Positions 14,015-20,788 of a DNA stretch of 20,788 nucleotides are shown here, piece after piece. Below the pieces are notes generated by a model that was given only the letters and a program-made list of their open reading frames with translations, did no database searches and was not told the origin of the DNA. Every line of letters starts with the position of its first letter. Position 1 is the first letter of the stretch. This DNA comes from Planctomycetota bacterium (GTDB lineage Bacteria > Planctomycetota > Planctomycetia > Pirellulales > Pirellulaceae): NCBI GenBank assembly GCA_023430365.1, contig JAEZAS010000433.1, positions 1-20,788 of the forward strand. Reading direction: 5' to 3'. Made by a program: the position numbers and the translations under genes.

Positions 14015-17000
14015 CCCGACCAGCATCCAGATACCCGGCGGCGGATCGTCGGCGGTCAGCCTGCGACGCGATCGCCGATTGGCTATGCCGAGCTGCGTTG
14101 TCGGACGAATTTTTCGTTCCTCGAAGGAGCGTCGCATCCGGACGAGTGCGTCGCCCAGGCGGCGGAACTCGGTTACGCCGCGCTGGCGATCACCGATCGC
14201 AATTCGCTCGCGGGGGTGGTACGGGCGCATACGGCGGCGAAACAGTTCGGGCTGCAGATTCTGATTGGCGCCGAGATCACGCCGCTCGACGCTCCGCCGG
14301 TGGTGCTGCTGGCGACCGATCGCAAAGCGTATGGTCGATTGTCGCGTTTGATCACGCTGGGGCGGCGCAATGCGCCAAAGGGGGAATGCCGGCTGAGGTT
14401 TGACGACCTCGCTGAGTATGCGGAAGGATTGATTGCGGCGATTGTCGATCCAGCGTGGTTTCCCGAAGCGACTGGAAGCAGCCCACCCGATTATTCGCCC
14501 ACAAAGCGGCTGCGCATCCATCACGACGGCGATTGGAACCTCGCCGGTCTGCGGAACTATCGCGACCTGTTGGGCGACCGCTGCTATTTGCTCGCCGAAT
14601 TGCATCACGGTCCGCACGATGAACGGCATCTCGAGGAACTGCGGTTGCTCGCCGAAAAAACGGACATTCCGCTGACGGCTGCCAATGGGCCGTGCTTTCA
14701 TCACCCGAGCCGGAGGCCGCTGCACGATGTGCTGACCGCGGTGCGGGCCAAGACAACGGTGGCTCAGGCAACCGACCTGCTGCTGGCCAATGCCGAGCGC
14801 TATCTCAAATCTCCGGAGCAGATGCAGCGGCTATTTGCCCGGGCGCCGGAGGCGATTCGGCGAACGGTGGAAATTGCTCAGCGGTGCAAGTTTTCGCTCG
14901 ACGAGCTGCGATACGAATATCCCGAGGAACTCGCCCCGCCGGGACTCACGCCCTTGAACCACTTGAAGCAACTCACCTGGGAGGGAGCACGCGAGCGTTA
15001 TCCGAACGGGATTCCTGAAAAGGTCGTGGGGCTGATCAACCACGAGCTGCAATTGATCGGCGAGCTGGGGTATGAGGCGTATTTTCTCACGGTGTGGGAC
15101 CTCGCCTGCTTCGCTCAGAAGCACAACATCCTGTATCAGGGGCGAGGCTCGGCGGCCAACTCGGTGGTGTGTTATTGCCTGAAGGTCACTTCAGTCGATC
15201 CCGAGCGGATGGACATGCTCTTCGAGCGTTTCATCAGCCGGGAACGGGCTGAGGCGCCCGATATTGACGTCGATTTCGAGCACGAGCGGCGCGAGGAGGT
15301 GCTGCAGTACATCTATCAGAAGTATGGACGCGAGCGGGCGGGGATGACGGCCGAGATCATCAGCTATCGGCCGCGATCGGCGGTGCGCGATGTGGGCAAG
15401 GCGCTCGGCCTGTCGCTCGACCGGGTCGATACCCTGGCCAAGGCGCTCGACGGGCACAGCGGCGAATCGAACCTGGAAGAACGCTGCCGGATGGCGGGAC
15501 TCGATCCGGAGTCGGAAGTCGGCAAGCAGTTGCTCGGGCTCGTGGGCGAGTTGGTCGGTTTTCCGCGGCATTTGGGGCAGCACGTTGGCGGCATGGTGAT
15601 GACCCGCGGGCCGCTGTGCGAACTGGTGCCAATCGAGAACGCTTCGATGGCGGATCGCACCGTGATCGAGTGGGACAAGGACGATCTCGACGACCTGGGG
15701 ATCTTGAAAGTCGATTGCCTGTCGCTCGGCATGCTGACAGCGATCCACCGCTGCTTCGATTTGCTGGCCAAACACGAGAACCTGCATCTCACGCTCGCCA
15801 GCCTGCCGGAGGGAGACACGGCGACGTACGACATGATCTGTCGGGCCGACACGATGGGGGTGTTCCAGATCGAGTCGCGGGCGCAGATGAGCATGTTGCC
15901 GCGGCTGAAGCCACGCTGCTTCTACGACTTGGTGATCGAGGTATCGATCGTGCGTCCGGGGCCGATTCAGGGAGATATGGTCCATCCTTATCTGCGCCGT
16001 CGTGCGGGGCTGGAGGAGGTGACCTTTCCGAGCGAGTTGGTGGAGGATGTGCTGCGGAAAACACTCGGCGTGCCGTTGTTTCAAGAGCAGGCGATGCGGC
16101 TGGCGATTGTGGCCGCCGGGTTCACGCCGGGCGAAGCCGATCAGCTCCGCCGGGCGATGGGAAGCTGGCGGAAGTCGGGCAATATCGACGCCATGCAGCG
16201 GAAGCTGATCGACGGCATGGTGAAACAAGGTTTGTCGGAGGAATTTGCCGCTCGCGTTTTTGAGCAGATTCGCGGGTTCGGGGCGTATGGCTTTCCCGAG
16301 TCGCATGCGGCCAGCTTTGCGCTGCTGGTGTATGTGTCGGCGTGGCTGAAGTGTCACTATCCAGCGGCGTTCTGCGCGGCTTTGCTCAACAGCCAGCCGA
16401 TGGGGTTCTATGCTCCGGCGCAGCTCGTGCGCAATGCGAAGGAGCATGGCGTGGAAGTGCGGCCTGTCGATGTGAACCACAGCGATTGGGACTGTACGCT
16501 CGAACGAACGACGAGCGGCAAGCTGGCGGTGCGACTGGGGCTGCGGATGCTGATTGGCCTGGGAGCGGCGCCGGCCCGGCTCATCGAACAGGCGCGAGAG
16601 GATGGTCCCTTCCGCACGCTGGCTGACTTTACGCAGCGAACAGGCGTCAGCCGGGCGGTGCTTACCAAACTCGCGGAAGGAGACGCCTTTGGTTCGCTCG
16701 GCTTTTCGCGCCGGCAATCGCTCTGGCAGGCGCTGTCGCAGGAAAAGCGGCCGCGCGATCAGCCGCTGTTTGCCGGGATGACGGACGATGAGGAAACCCC
16801 GATCAAACTCCCCGCCGCCAGCTTGCGCGACGAGGTGCAGATCGACTATCTCACGTCTGGCCTGTCGCTGAAGGCCCATCCGCTCGGTTTTCACCGCTCG
16901 CAACTCGACCGGATGGGAGTGGTCGCGGCGTCGCGTCTGGGAGAGCTCCGCGATGGAAGATTCGTGCGAGTGGCGGGGCTGGTGCTCGTGCGGCAGCGGC

Positions 17001-17239
17001 CGGGAACTGCCAAGGGCATCACTTTCGTAACGCTGGAGGACGAAACGGGCGTGATCAACCTGATCATTCACCAGGAAACATGGAACAAGTTCTACAAGGT
17101 GGCCCGCACGGCGCCGGCGATGCTCGCCAGCGGTCGGCTGCAGAACCAACAGGGGATCATCCACGTGCTGGTGAGCAAACTGGAATCGCTGCCAGGCAAG
17201 GTGGGGCAGATGCGATCGGTGTCGCGAGATTTTCACTAA
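14012..17239 (+). CDS. dnaE2: Error-prone DNA polymerase DnaE2 (ImuC)
   Basis: This 1075-aa C-family polymerase is the catalytic subunit of the ImuA-ImuB-DnaE2 mutasome that copies damaged templates. The N-terminal PHP domain opens with YAELRCRTNFSFLEGASHPD, the DnaE2 pattern; the first metal-binding His of true DnaE proteins is not in place. The polymerase core has PDIDVDF at 416-422, supplying Asp419 and Asp421, and VDCLSLG with Asp568, so the three catalytic aspartates are present. A C-terminal OB-fold (FVRVAGLVLVRQRPGTAKGI, then FVTLEDETGVINLII) follows. Length is normal for DnaE2 and shorter than replicative DnaE1. The start is ATG 14012, with GGGGAG about 11 bases upstream. It is the last gene of the cassette; a hairpin element begins two bases after the stop. 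Confidence 0.96.
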   Translation: MPDQHPDTRRRIVGGQPATRSPIGYAELRCRTNFSFLEGASHPDECVAQAAELGYAALAITDRNSLAGVVRAHTAAKQFGLQILIGAEITPLDAPPVVLLATDRKAYGRLSRLITLGRRNAPKGECRLRFDDLAEYAEGLIAAIVDPAWFPEATGSSPPDYSPTKRLRIHHDGDWNLAGLRNYRDLLGDRCYLLAELHHGPHDERHLEELRLLAEKTDIPLTAANGPCFHHPSRRPLHDVLTAVRAKTTVAQATDLLLANAERYLKSPEQMQRLFARAPEAIRRTVEIAQRCKFSLDELRYEYPEELAPPGLTPLNHLKQLTWEGARERYPNGIPEKVVGLINHELQLIGELGYEAYFLTVWDLACFAQKHNILYQGRGSAANSVVCYCLKVTSVDPERMDMLFERFISRERAEAPDIDVDFEHERREEVLQYIYQKYGRERAGMTAEIISYRPRSAVRDVGKALGLSLDRVDTLAKALDGHSGESNLEERCRMAGLDPESEVGKQLLGLVGELVGFPRHLGQHVGGMVMTRGPLCELVPIENASMADRTVIEWDKDDLDDLGILKVDCLSLGMLTAIHRCFDLLAKHENLHLTLASLPEGDTATYDMICRADTMGVFQIESRAQMSMLPRLKPRCFYDLVIEVSIVRPGPIQGDMVHPYLRRRAGLEEVTFPSELVEDVLRKTLGVPLFQEQAMRLAIVAAGFTPGEADQLRRAMGSWRKSGNIDAMQRKLIDGMVKQGLSEEFAARVFEQIRGFGAYGFPESHAASFALLVYVSAWLKCHYPAAFCAALLNSQPMGFYAPAQLVRNAKEHGVEVRPVDVNHSDWDCTLERTTSGKLAVRLGLRMLIGLGAAPARLIEQAREDGPFRTLADFTQRTGVSRAVLTKLAEGDAFGSLGFSRRQSLWQALSQEKRPRDQPLFAGMTDDEETPIKLPAASLRDEVQIDYLTSGLSLKAHPLGFHRSQLDRMGVVAASRLGELRDGRFVRVAGLVLVRQRPGTAKGITFVTLEDETGVINLIIHQETWNKFYKVARTAPAMLASGRLQNQQGIIHVLVSKLESLPGKVGQMRSVSRDFH

Positions 17240-17240
17240 C

Positions 17241-17387
17241 GTAGTAGGCACACTCCGTGTGCCGCTGGTTCCATTCAACTCCGAGGCTAAACCGAGGCTT
17301 CGCCGCGTTCCAGCCCCGGCCACCCCAGGCACACGGTTCATACGGCATACAACAAACGGCACACGGCATACGGAGTGTGCCTGCTAC
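17241..17387. repeat. Inverted-repeat (MITE-like) element after dnaE2
   Basis: The terminal 24 bases, 17241-17264 (starting GTAGTAGGCACACTCCG) and 17364-17387, are reverse complements with two mismatches. Together they bound a 147-base element with no gene. The interior repeats short pieces of the ends (GGCACACGG, CGGCATAC). It starts two bases after the dnaE2 stop. I see no target-site duplication. It could be a non-autonomous mobile element, a REP-like repeat or a bulky terminator. Confidence 0.75.
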
Positions 17388-17429
17388 TTTGACGACTGTC
17401 CTTCACCGATCGTCTCCGTAAAATGAGGC

Positions 17430-17756
17430 ATGCCACTCATCGATCTGACCGTGAAACACGGCACTTCGTTTGAAGAAGCCAAGAAGCAGCTCGCCGCGGC
17501 GGTGACCGACGTGCAAAAGCAGTTCGCCGCCGCGATCAGCAAGGTGACTTGGAATGCCGATCACACGGCTGTCACGCTGGCGGGGCCCGGGGTGGTGGTC
17601 GATCTGAAAGTTGACGCCGAGCATGTCCACGCCACGGGAGATATCCCGCTTCTCGGCGCCCTGCTCGGTAGCGGCATCGGCCAGAAGATCTCGCAGGGCA
17701 TCAAGGGAGTGCTGACGCGGCACTTTCCCAAGGGATTGCCTCACAACAAGGCGTAG
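17430..17756 (+). CDS. Small PHA-granule-region-like protein, 108 aa
   Basis: This 108-aa soluble protein resembles the polyhydroxyalkanoic-acid-system family (PHA granule region). It has an N-terminal HGTSFEEAKKQLAAAVTDVQKQF helix, then a beta pattern (VTWNADHTAVTLAGPGVVVD, then LKVDAEHVHATGDIPLLGALL), then a C-terminal helix that ends in a basic stretch. No signal peptide or membrane helix is seen. The family name comes from genes found near PHA synthesis loci; no PHA gene is present here, so a link to PHA is not supported by context. ATG 17430 lies close behind GAGG, too close for a standard ribosome-binding site. It stands alone between a repeat element and the amylase-family gene. Confidence 0.7.
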   Translation: MPLIDLTVKHGTSFEEAKKQLAAAVTDVQKQFAAAISKVTWNADHTAVTLAGPGVVVDLKVDAEHVHATGDIPLLGALLGSGIGQKISQGIKGVLTRHFPKGLPHNKA

Positions 17757-17768
17757 CGTTCGCGAACG
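17757..17768. repeat. 12-base perfect palindrome after a stop codon
   Basis: CGTTCGCGAACG begins directly after the TAG of the small protein gene. It may be part of a weak terminator or a protein-binding palindrome. The remaining bases up to 17980 hold no gene that I can support; an in-frame ATG at 17915 would only extend the next gene by 22 unconserved residues. Confidence 0.45.
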
Positions 17769-17980
17769 TGAAAATGCTGGCATAGCCGCCGCGACGCTCT
17801 TCGGCGCCGTTTCTCTGAGGTGATCCTTTCACCCCTTCTCTTCTGGCCGCGCTCGGGCACGGAGTGTGCTGCACTTGGCGGGCACCGGACGGTTGACCGC
17901 CCTGCCCTCTCCTGATGGGCAACCGGATCGTTCTCCCGGTGGGCGATGCCGCCTTCACCCAGCATCCTCGAGCCACTGCC

Positions 17981-19636
17981 ATGATCGAAGACCTTTGGTA
18001 CAAGAACACCGTCATTTACAGCCTCGATCTCGAGACGTTCATGGACGCCAACGGCGACGGCGTCGGGGACTTTGAGGGACTGATGCGGCGGCTGGATTAC
18101 CTGAATTCGCTCGGCATCGAAACGATCTGGCTGGCCCCCTTTCAGCCGACACCGAACAAGGACAACGGTTACGACATCTCGGACTACTACGGCGTCGACC
18201 CGCGGCACGGTTCGAGCGGCGACTTCGTCGAGTTCATGCACGAGGCGCACAAGCGCGGCATTCGGGTGATCATCGACCTGGTGGTGAATCACACGTCGGA
18301 CCAGCATCGCTGGTTCCAGATGGCCCGGAAGGACAAGAACTCGCCCTACCGTGATTGGTACATCTGGTCAAAAAAGCGGCCTAGCGACTGGAACAAGGGG
18401 ATGGTCTTTCCTGGGGTGCAGGAGGCGGTGTGGACGAAAGACGAAGTGGCTGGGGAGTACTACTACCATCGCTTCTACAAGCATCAGCCCGACCTGAACA
18501 TGGCCAACGAGCAGGTGCGGACCGAGATTCGCCGGATCATGGGTTTTTGGCTGGAACTGGGGGTGGCGGGGTTTCGCGTCGATGCGGTGCCCTTCATCAT
18601 CGAGAACAAGATTCCCGGAAAGTCGAAGAGCCAGCTGCACTTCGAATGGTTGACCGAGATGCGGCGGTTTGTGCAATGGCGACGGAGCGATCGCATTCTG
18701 CTGGGGGAAGCCAACGTCGTACCGAAAGAGACGCAGAAGTACTTCGGCGAGCACGACAACGGCATTCACTTGATGTTCAACTTCTGGGTGAACCAGCGCC
18801 TGTTCTATGCGCTGGCGACGGGCGACATTGGTCCGCTTGTCGATGCCTTGAAAGAAACGAAAGACCTTCCACTCACCGCGCAATGGGCCCAGTTCGTTCG
18901 CAATCACGACGAGCTCGACCTCGGCCGGCTGACGAAGCCGCAGCGTCAGGCCGTGTTCGACGCCTGCGCGCCGGACAAGAACATGCATTTGTACGATCGA
19001 GGCATTCGTCGCCGGCTGGCGCCGATGATGGGGACCCAGCAGCGTGAGGAACTGGCCTACAGCCTGATGTTCTCGCTCCCGGGGACCCCTGTCATTCGCT
19101 ACGGCGACGAAATCGGCATGGGGGATGACTTATCGCTTCCCGAACGCGAAGCGGTGCGTACTCCCATGCAATGGTCGAACGAGCGCAACGCAGGTTTTTC
19201 CACGGCGGACAAGCTTCGCTATCCGGTCGTCAGCGAGGGGCCCTACTCGTACCAGCGGGTGAACGTTGAGGCTCAGCGGAGAGATCCCAACTCGCTCTTG
19301 AACTGGACCGCTCGGATGATTCGCCTGCGAAAGGAGTGCCCGGAAATCGGCTGGGGGGATTGGAAAATCCTGCCGACCAGTTCGCCCCATGTCCTGGTGA
19401 TGCGCTATACCTGGCGCAACAATTCGCTGGTCATCCTGCACAATCTGGCGGCCGAAGCGCAGGAGGTGCGCTTCAAGCCGGACTGCGAATCGGGAGAAAC
19501 CCTGGTGAACCTGTTGGAGCAGGGAGAGAGCATCGCCCAGTCGAATGGCCGACATACGATTGCGATCGAGGCCTATGGTTATCGCTGGTATCGGGCGGGC
19601 AGCCTGGACTACGCCATCCGACGCCAGCGGATGTGA
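17981..19636 (+). CDS. GH13 alpha-amylase-family enzyme, trehalose-synthase-like
   Basis: This 551-aa glycoside hydrolase family 13 protein is closest in pattern to trehalose synthase (TreS), which interconverts maltose and trehalose. The opening DLWYKNTVIYSLDLETFMDA, with NGDGVGDFEGL after it, is typical. Conserved region I is DLVVNHTSD (99-107). The catalytic nucleophile is Asp201 in GFRVDAVPF, the acid/base is Glu243 in LLGEANV, and the third acid is Asp310 in RNHDELD. TreS-like signatures GIRRRLAPMM, YGDEIGMGDD and REAVRTPMQWSNERNAGFS follow. A beta-domain closes the protein (SLVILHNLAAEAQEV). No signal peptide is seen, so it is cytoplasmic. ATG 17981 is chosen because family similarity begins there, although an ATG at 17915 is in frame. 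Neither has a good Shine-Dalgarno site. Exact substrate within GH13 is uncertain. Confidence 0.88.
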   Translation: MIEDLWYKNTVIYSLDLETFMDANGDGVGDFEGLMRRLDYLNSLGIETIWLAPFQPTPNKDNGYDISDYYGVDPRHGSSGDFVEFMHEAHKRGIRVIIDLVVNHTSDQHRWFQMARKDKNSPYRDWYIWSKKRPSDWNKGMVFPGVQEAVWTKDEVAGEYYYHRFYKHQPDLNMANEQVRTEIRRIMGFWLELGVAGFRVDAVPFIIENKIPGKSKSQLHFEWLTEMRRFVQWRRSDRILLGEANVVPKETQKYFGEHDNGIHLMFNFWVNQRLFYALATGDIGPLVDALKETKDLPLTAQWAQFVRNHDELDLGRLTKPQRQAVFDACAPDKNMHLYDRGIRRRLAPMMGTQQREELAYSLMFSLPGTPVIRYGDEIGMGDDLSLPEREAVRTPMQWSNERNAGFSTADKLRYPVVSEGPYSYQRVNVEAQRRDPNSLLNWTARMIRLRKECPEIGWGDWKILPTSSPHVLVMRYTWRNNSLVILHNLAAEAQEVRFKPDCESGETLVNLLEQGESIAQSNGRHTIAIEAYGYRWYRAGSLDYAIRRQRM

Positions 19637-19639
19637 ATT

Positions 19640-19765
19640 AGCCGGCGGATCACATCCGCCGGAAGTCCCGCGGTAGCGGGCCCCCATTCGAACCGGGACT
19701 ACGAAAGTCGCGCCGCAAATCAGGAGTCTGCTCGAGGAATTTCCGGCGGATGTGATCCGCCGGCT
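19640..19765. repeat. Paired-hairpin element with 25-base perfect inverted ends
   Basis: 19640-19664 and 19741-19765 are exact reverse complements over 25 bases. Each end is itself a hairpin: CCGGCGGAT/ATCCGCCGG arms around a three-base loop (CAC in one, GTG in the other). The interior is 76 bases and holds a small CCCGC/GCGGG hairpin at 19667-19680. It begins four bases after the stop of the GH13 gene. The layout is the same as at 7921-8016 with a different arm sequence, so the two look like members of one structural family. The gap up to the next gene (19766-19892) shows nothing else. Confidence 0.85.
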
Positions 19766-19892
19766 GGGGGTGTGCCTTCGACTTTGCGTTGGCGTCGTCG
19801 CGCAGCGGACTTCAAAGTGTAGAATCAAAGGTTCTGCTCCGGCGGACAGGGCCTTTCGGTATCGTTTCCAAGCATCCTTTCAGTTGCCTTCC

Positions 19893-20711
19893 ATGCTCCC
19901 CGCTCTCAGTCAGGTTTGCAGTTTGAACTCCCCGTTCGATCGGGATATTGAGGACTATGCCGCGGGCAAGTGCTCGACGATCGAGGTCTGGCTGACGAAG
20001 CTGGAAACGTACCTGCAAACTCATTCGTTGCAGGACGTTCGTGACTGGCTGAACCGGTTCGAAATGACGATGCCGGTCGCGTCGTACCAGGGAGGGCTGT
20101 TGGCCAGCCAGGCGGAAGCCCGGCGGGAGGCGTGGGAGCTTTTTGGTCGTCGGCTGGAGCTTTGTGCGCAGCTGGGGATCGGCACCATCGTCGTTGCCTG
20201 CGACGTCCCCCGGCCTCTCGATCAGCAAACGATCGAGCGAGTGCAAATGTCGCTCGTCCAAGCGGCACAAGAGGCGGGAAAGCGAGGCCTGCGAGTGGCG
20301 CTCGAATTTCAGTCGCAATCGGCGCTCGGAAACAACCTGCAAACGGCTGCCGCGTTGGTGCGGGAGGCGGGAAGTCCGCACCTGGGACTCTGCTTCGACG
20401 CGTTCCACTTCTATGTCGGGCCAAGCAAGCCGGAAGACCTGGGCTATCTCACATCTGAGAATCTGTTTCACGTGCAGCTTTGCGACGTGGCAGATACGCC
20501 CCGAGAACTGGCTGCGGATCGCGATCGGATTTTGCCCGGCGAGGGGGACATTGCCCTACCGCCGATCATCGAGCACCTCAAGCAGATCGGCTATGCGGGG
20601 TGCGTGTCCCTGGAACTGATGAATCCCCAGCTATGGCAGGTCCCCGCCCGGCAATTGGGCGAGATTGGCATGACCAGCCTGCGGCGGATTCTGGGGCAGG
20701 CGGAGATGTGA
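19893..20711 (+). CDS. Sugar phosphate isomerase/epimerase-like TIM-barrel protein
   Basis: This 272-aa protein belongs to the xylose-isomerase-like TIM-barrel group (AP endonuclease family 2), which includes IolE/IolI and many sugar epimerases. Metal-ligand candidates fall in the expected order: Glu138 in VALEFQ, Asp169 in LCFDAFHFY, His193 in FHVQLCD and Glu241 in VSLELMN. The RDRILPGEGDIALPPIIEHL segment with its conserved PGEG is typical. It is soluble with no signal peptide. The frame is open back to 19752, but that region lies in the hairpin element, so ATG 19893 (MLPALSQVCSLNSPF) is the best start; it has no clear ribosome-binding site. It lies downstream of the GH13 gene on the same strand, but the 256-base gap makes a shared operon uncertain. 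The substrate is unknown. Confidence 0.87.
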   Translation: MLPALSQVCSLNSPFDRDIEDYAAGKCSTIEVWLTKLETYLQTHSLQDVRDWLNRFEMTMPVASYQGGLLASQAEARREAWELFGRRLELCAQLGIGTIVVACDVPRPLDQQTIERVQMSLVQAAQEAGKRGLRVALEFQSQSALGNNLQTAAALVREAGSPHLGLCFDAFHFYVGPSKPEDLGYLTSENLFHVQLCDVADTPRELAADRDRILPGEGDIALPPIIEHLKQIGYAGCVSLELMNPQLWQVPARQLGEIGMTSLRRILGQAEM

Positions 20712-20714
20712 GTT

Positions 20715-20788
20715 GATTTCAGATTTCAGATTTCAGAGGTCAGATTTCAGATTTCAGAGGTCAGATTTCAGATTTCAGAGGTCAGATT
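20715..20788 (+). repeat. Heptamer-based tandem repeat, continues past the window
   Basis: The sequence is built of seven-base units: TTCAGAT, TTCAGAT, TTCAGAG, GTCAGAT and so on. These group into a 21-base higher unit (GTCAGAT, TTCAGAT, TTCAGAG) repeated about three times. It begins a few bases after the stop of the isomerase-like gene and is cut by the window edge. It is AT-richer than its surroundings and has no gene. Confidence 0.9.

Noticed and set aside
12596..17362. Very long minus-strand open frames opposite imuB and dnaE2 (up to about 720 codons)
   Set aside because: Their translations are rich in Arg, Pro, Ala and His with no family motifs. They mirror well-supported plus-strand genes and are an effect of high GC content.
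19752..19892. N-terminal extension of the isomerase-like gene
   Set aside because: It begins inside the hairpin element and has no similarity to the family. ATG 19893 starts the recognisable barrel.

Overview
The window is high-GC DNA from a planctomycete, most likely a Pirellulales-type member. The main reason is a DUF1559 prepilin-like protein with the H-X9-DG C-terminal motif, which is massively amplified in that phylum. Supporting signs are frequent starts without a Shine-Dalgarno site, short hairpin repeats between genes, and a heptamer tandem repeat.

Left part (1-9025). A DeaD/CsdA-type DEAD-box helicase (244-2048, +) has an apparent frameshift near its N-terminus. It converges on a long minus-strand operon (7805 to 2076): three different type II secretion F-domain proteins, then GspI-, GspJ- and GspK-like minor pseudopilins, then the DUF1559 pseudopilin. 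Most junctions in this operon are stop/start overlaps or gaps under 30 bases. Upstream, also on the minus strand, is a two-gene operon: an ECF sigma factor and a small single-pass membrane protein. The same 29-base two-block sequence (CTTAGACAAATYCCGC, 8 bases, GCATC) lies just upstream of both operons with identical spacing. I infer that it is the promoter of this ECF sigma factor. If so, the sigma factor controls itself and the neighbouring pseudopilus operon. No secretion ATPase or secretin gene lies in the window.

Middle (9096-11591). Three minus-strand genes of unclear function follow: an unrecognised 154-aa protein, a probable DUF5984 protein, and a two-helix membrane protein with a possible PH-like tail. 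Next comes about 600 bases without a supportable gene. This stretch holds a consensus-like promoter, a boxA-like antitermination sequence, a 16-base exact duplication that includes the start of boxA, and a perfect 18-base palindrome just before the next gene.

Mutagenesis cassette (11592-17239, +). imuA, imuB and dnaE2 encode the SOS-type translesion mutasome. ImuB lacks the Y-family catalytic acidic residues but has a clamp-binding motif. DnaE2 has its three catalytic aspartates. The palindrome at 11556-11573 is the likely LexA-type operator. A palindromic element and a duplicated imuB 3' end separate imuB from dnaE2.

Right part (17241-20788, +). A small PHA-granule-region-like protein, a TreS-like GH13 enzyme and a TIM-barrel sugar isomerase/epimerase are followed by a heptamer-based tandem repeat that runs off the window. 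Four compact inverted-repeat elements (7921-8016, 13885-13966, 17241-17387, 19640-19765) each lie 2-43 bases after a stop codon.
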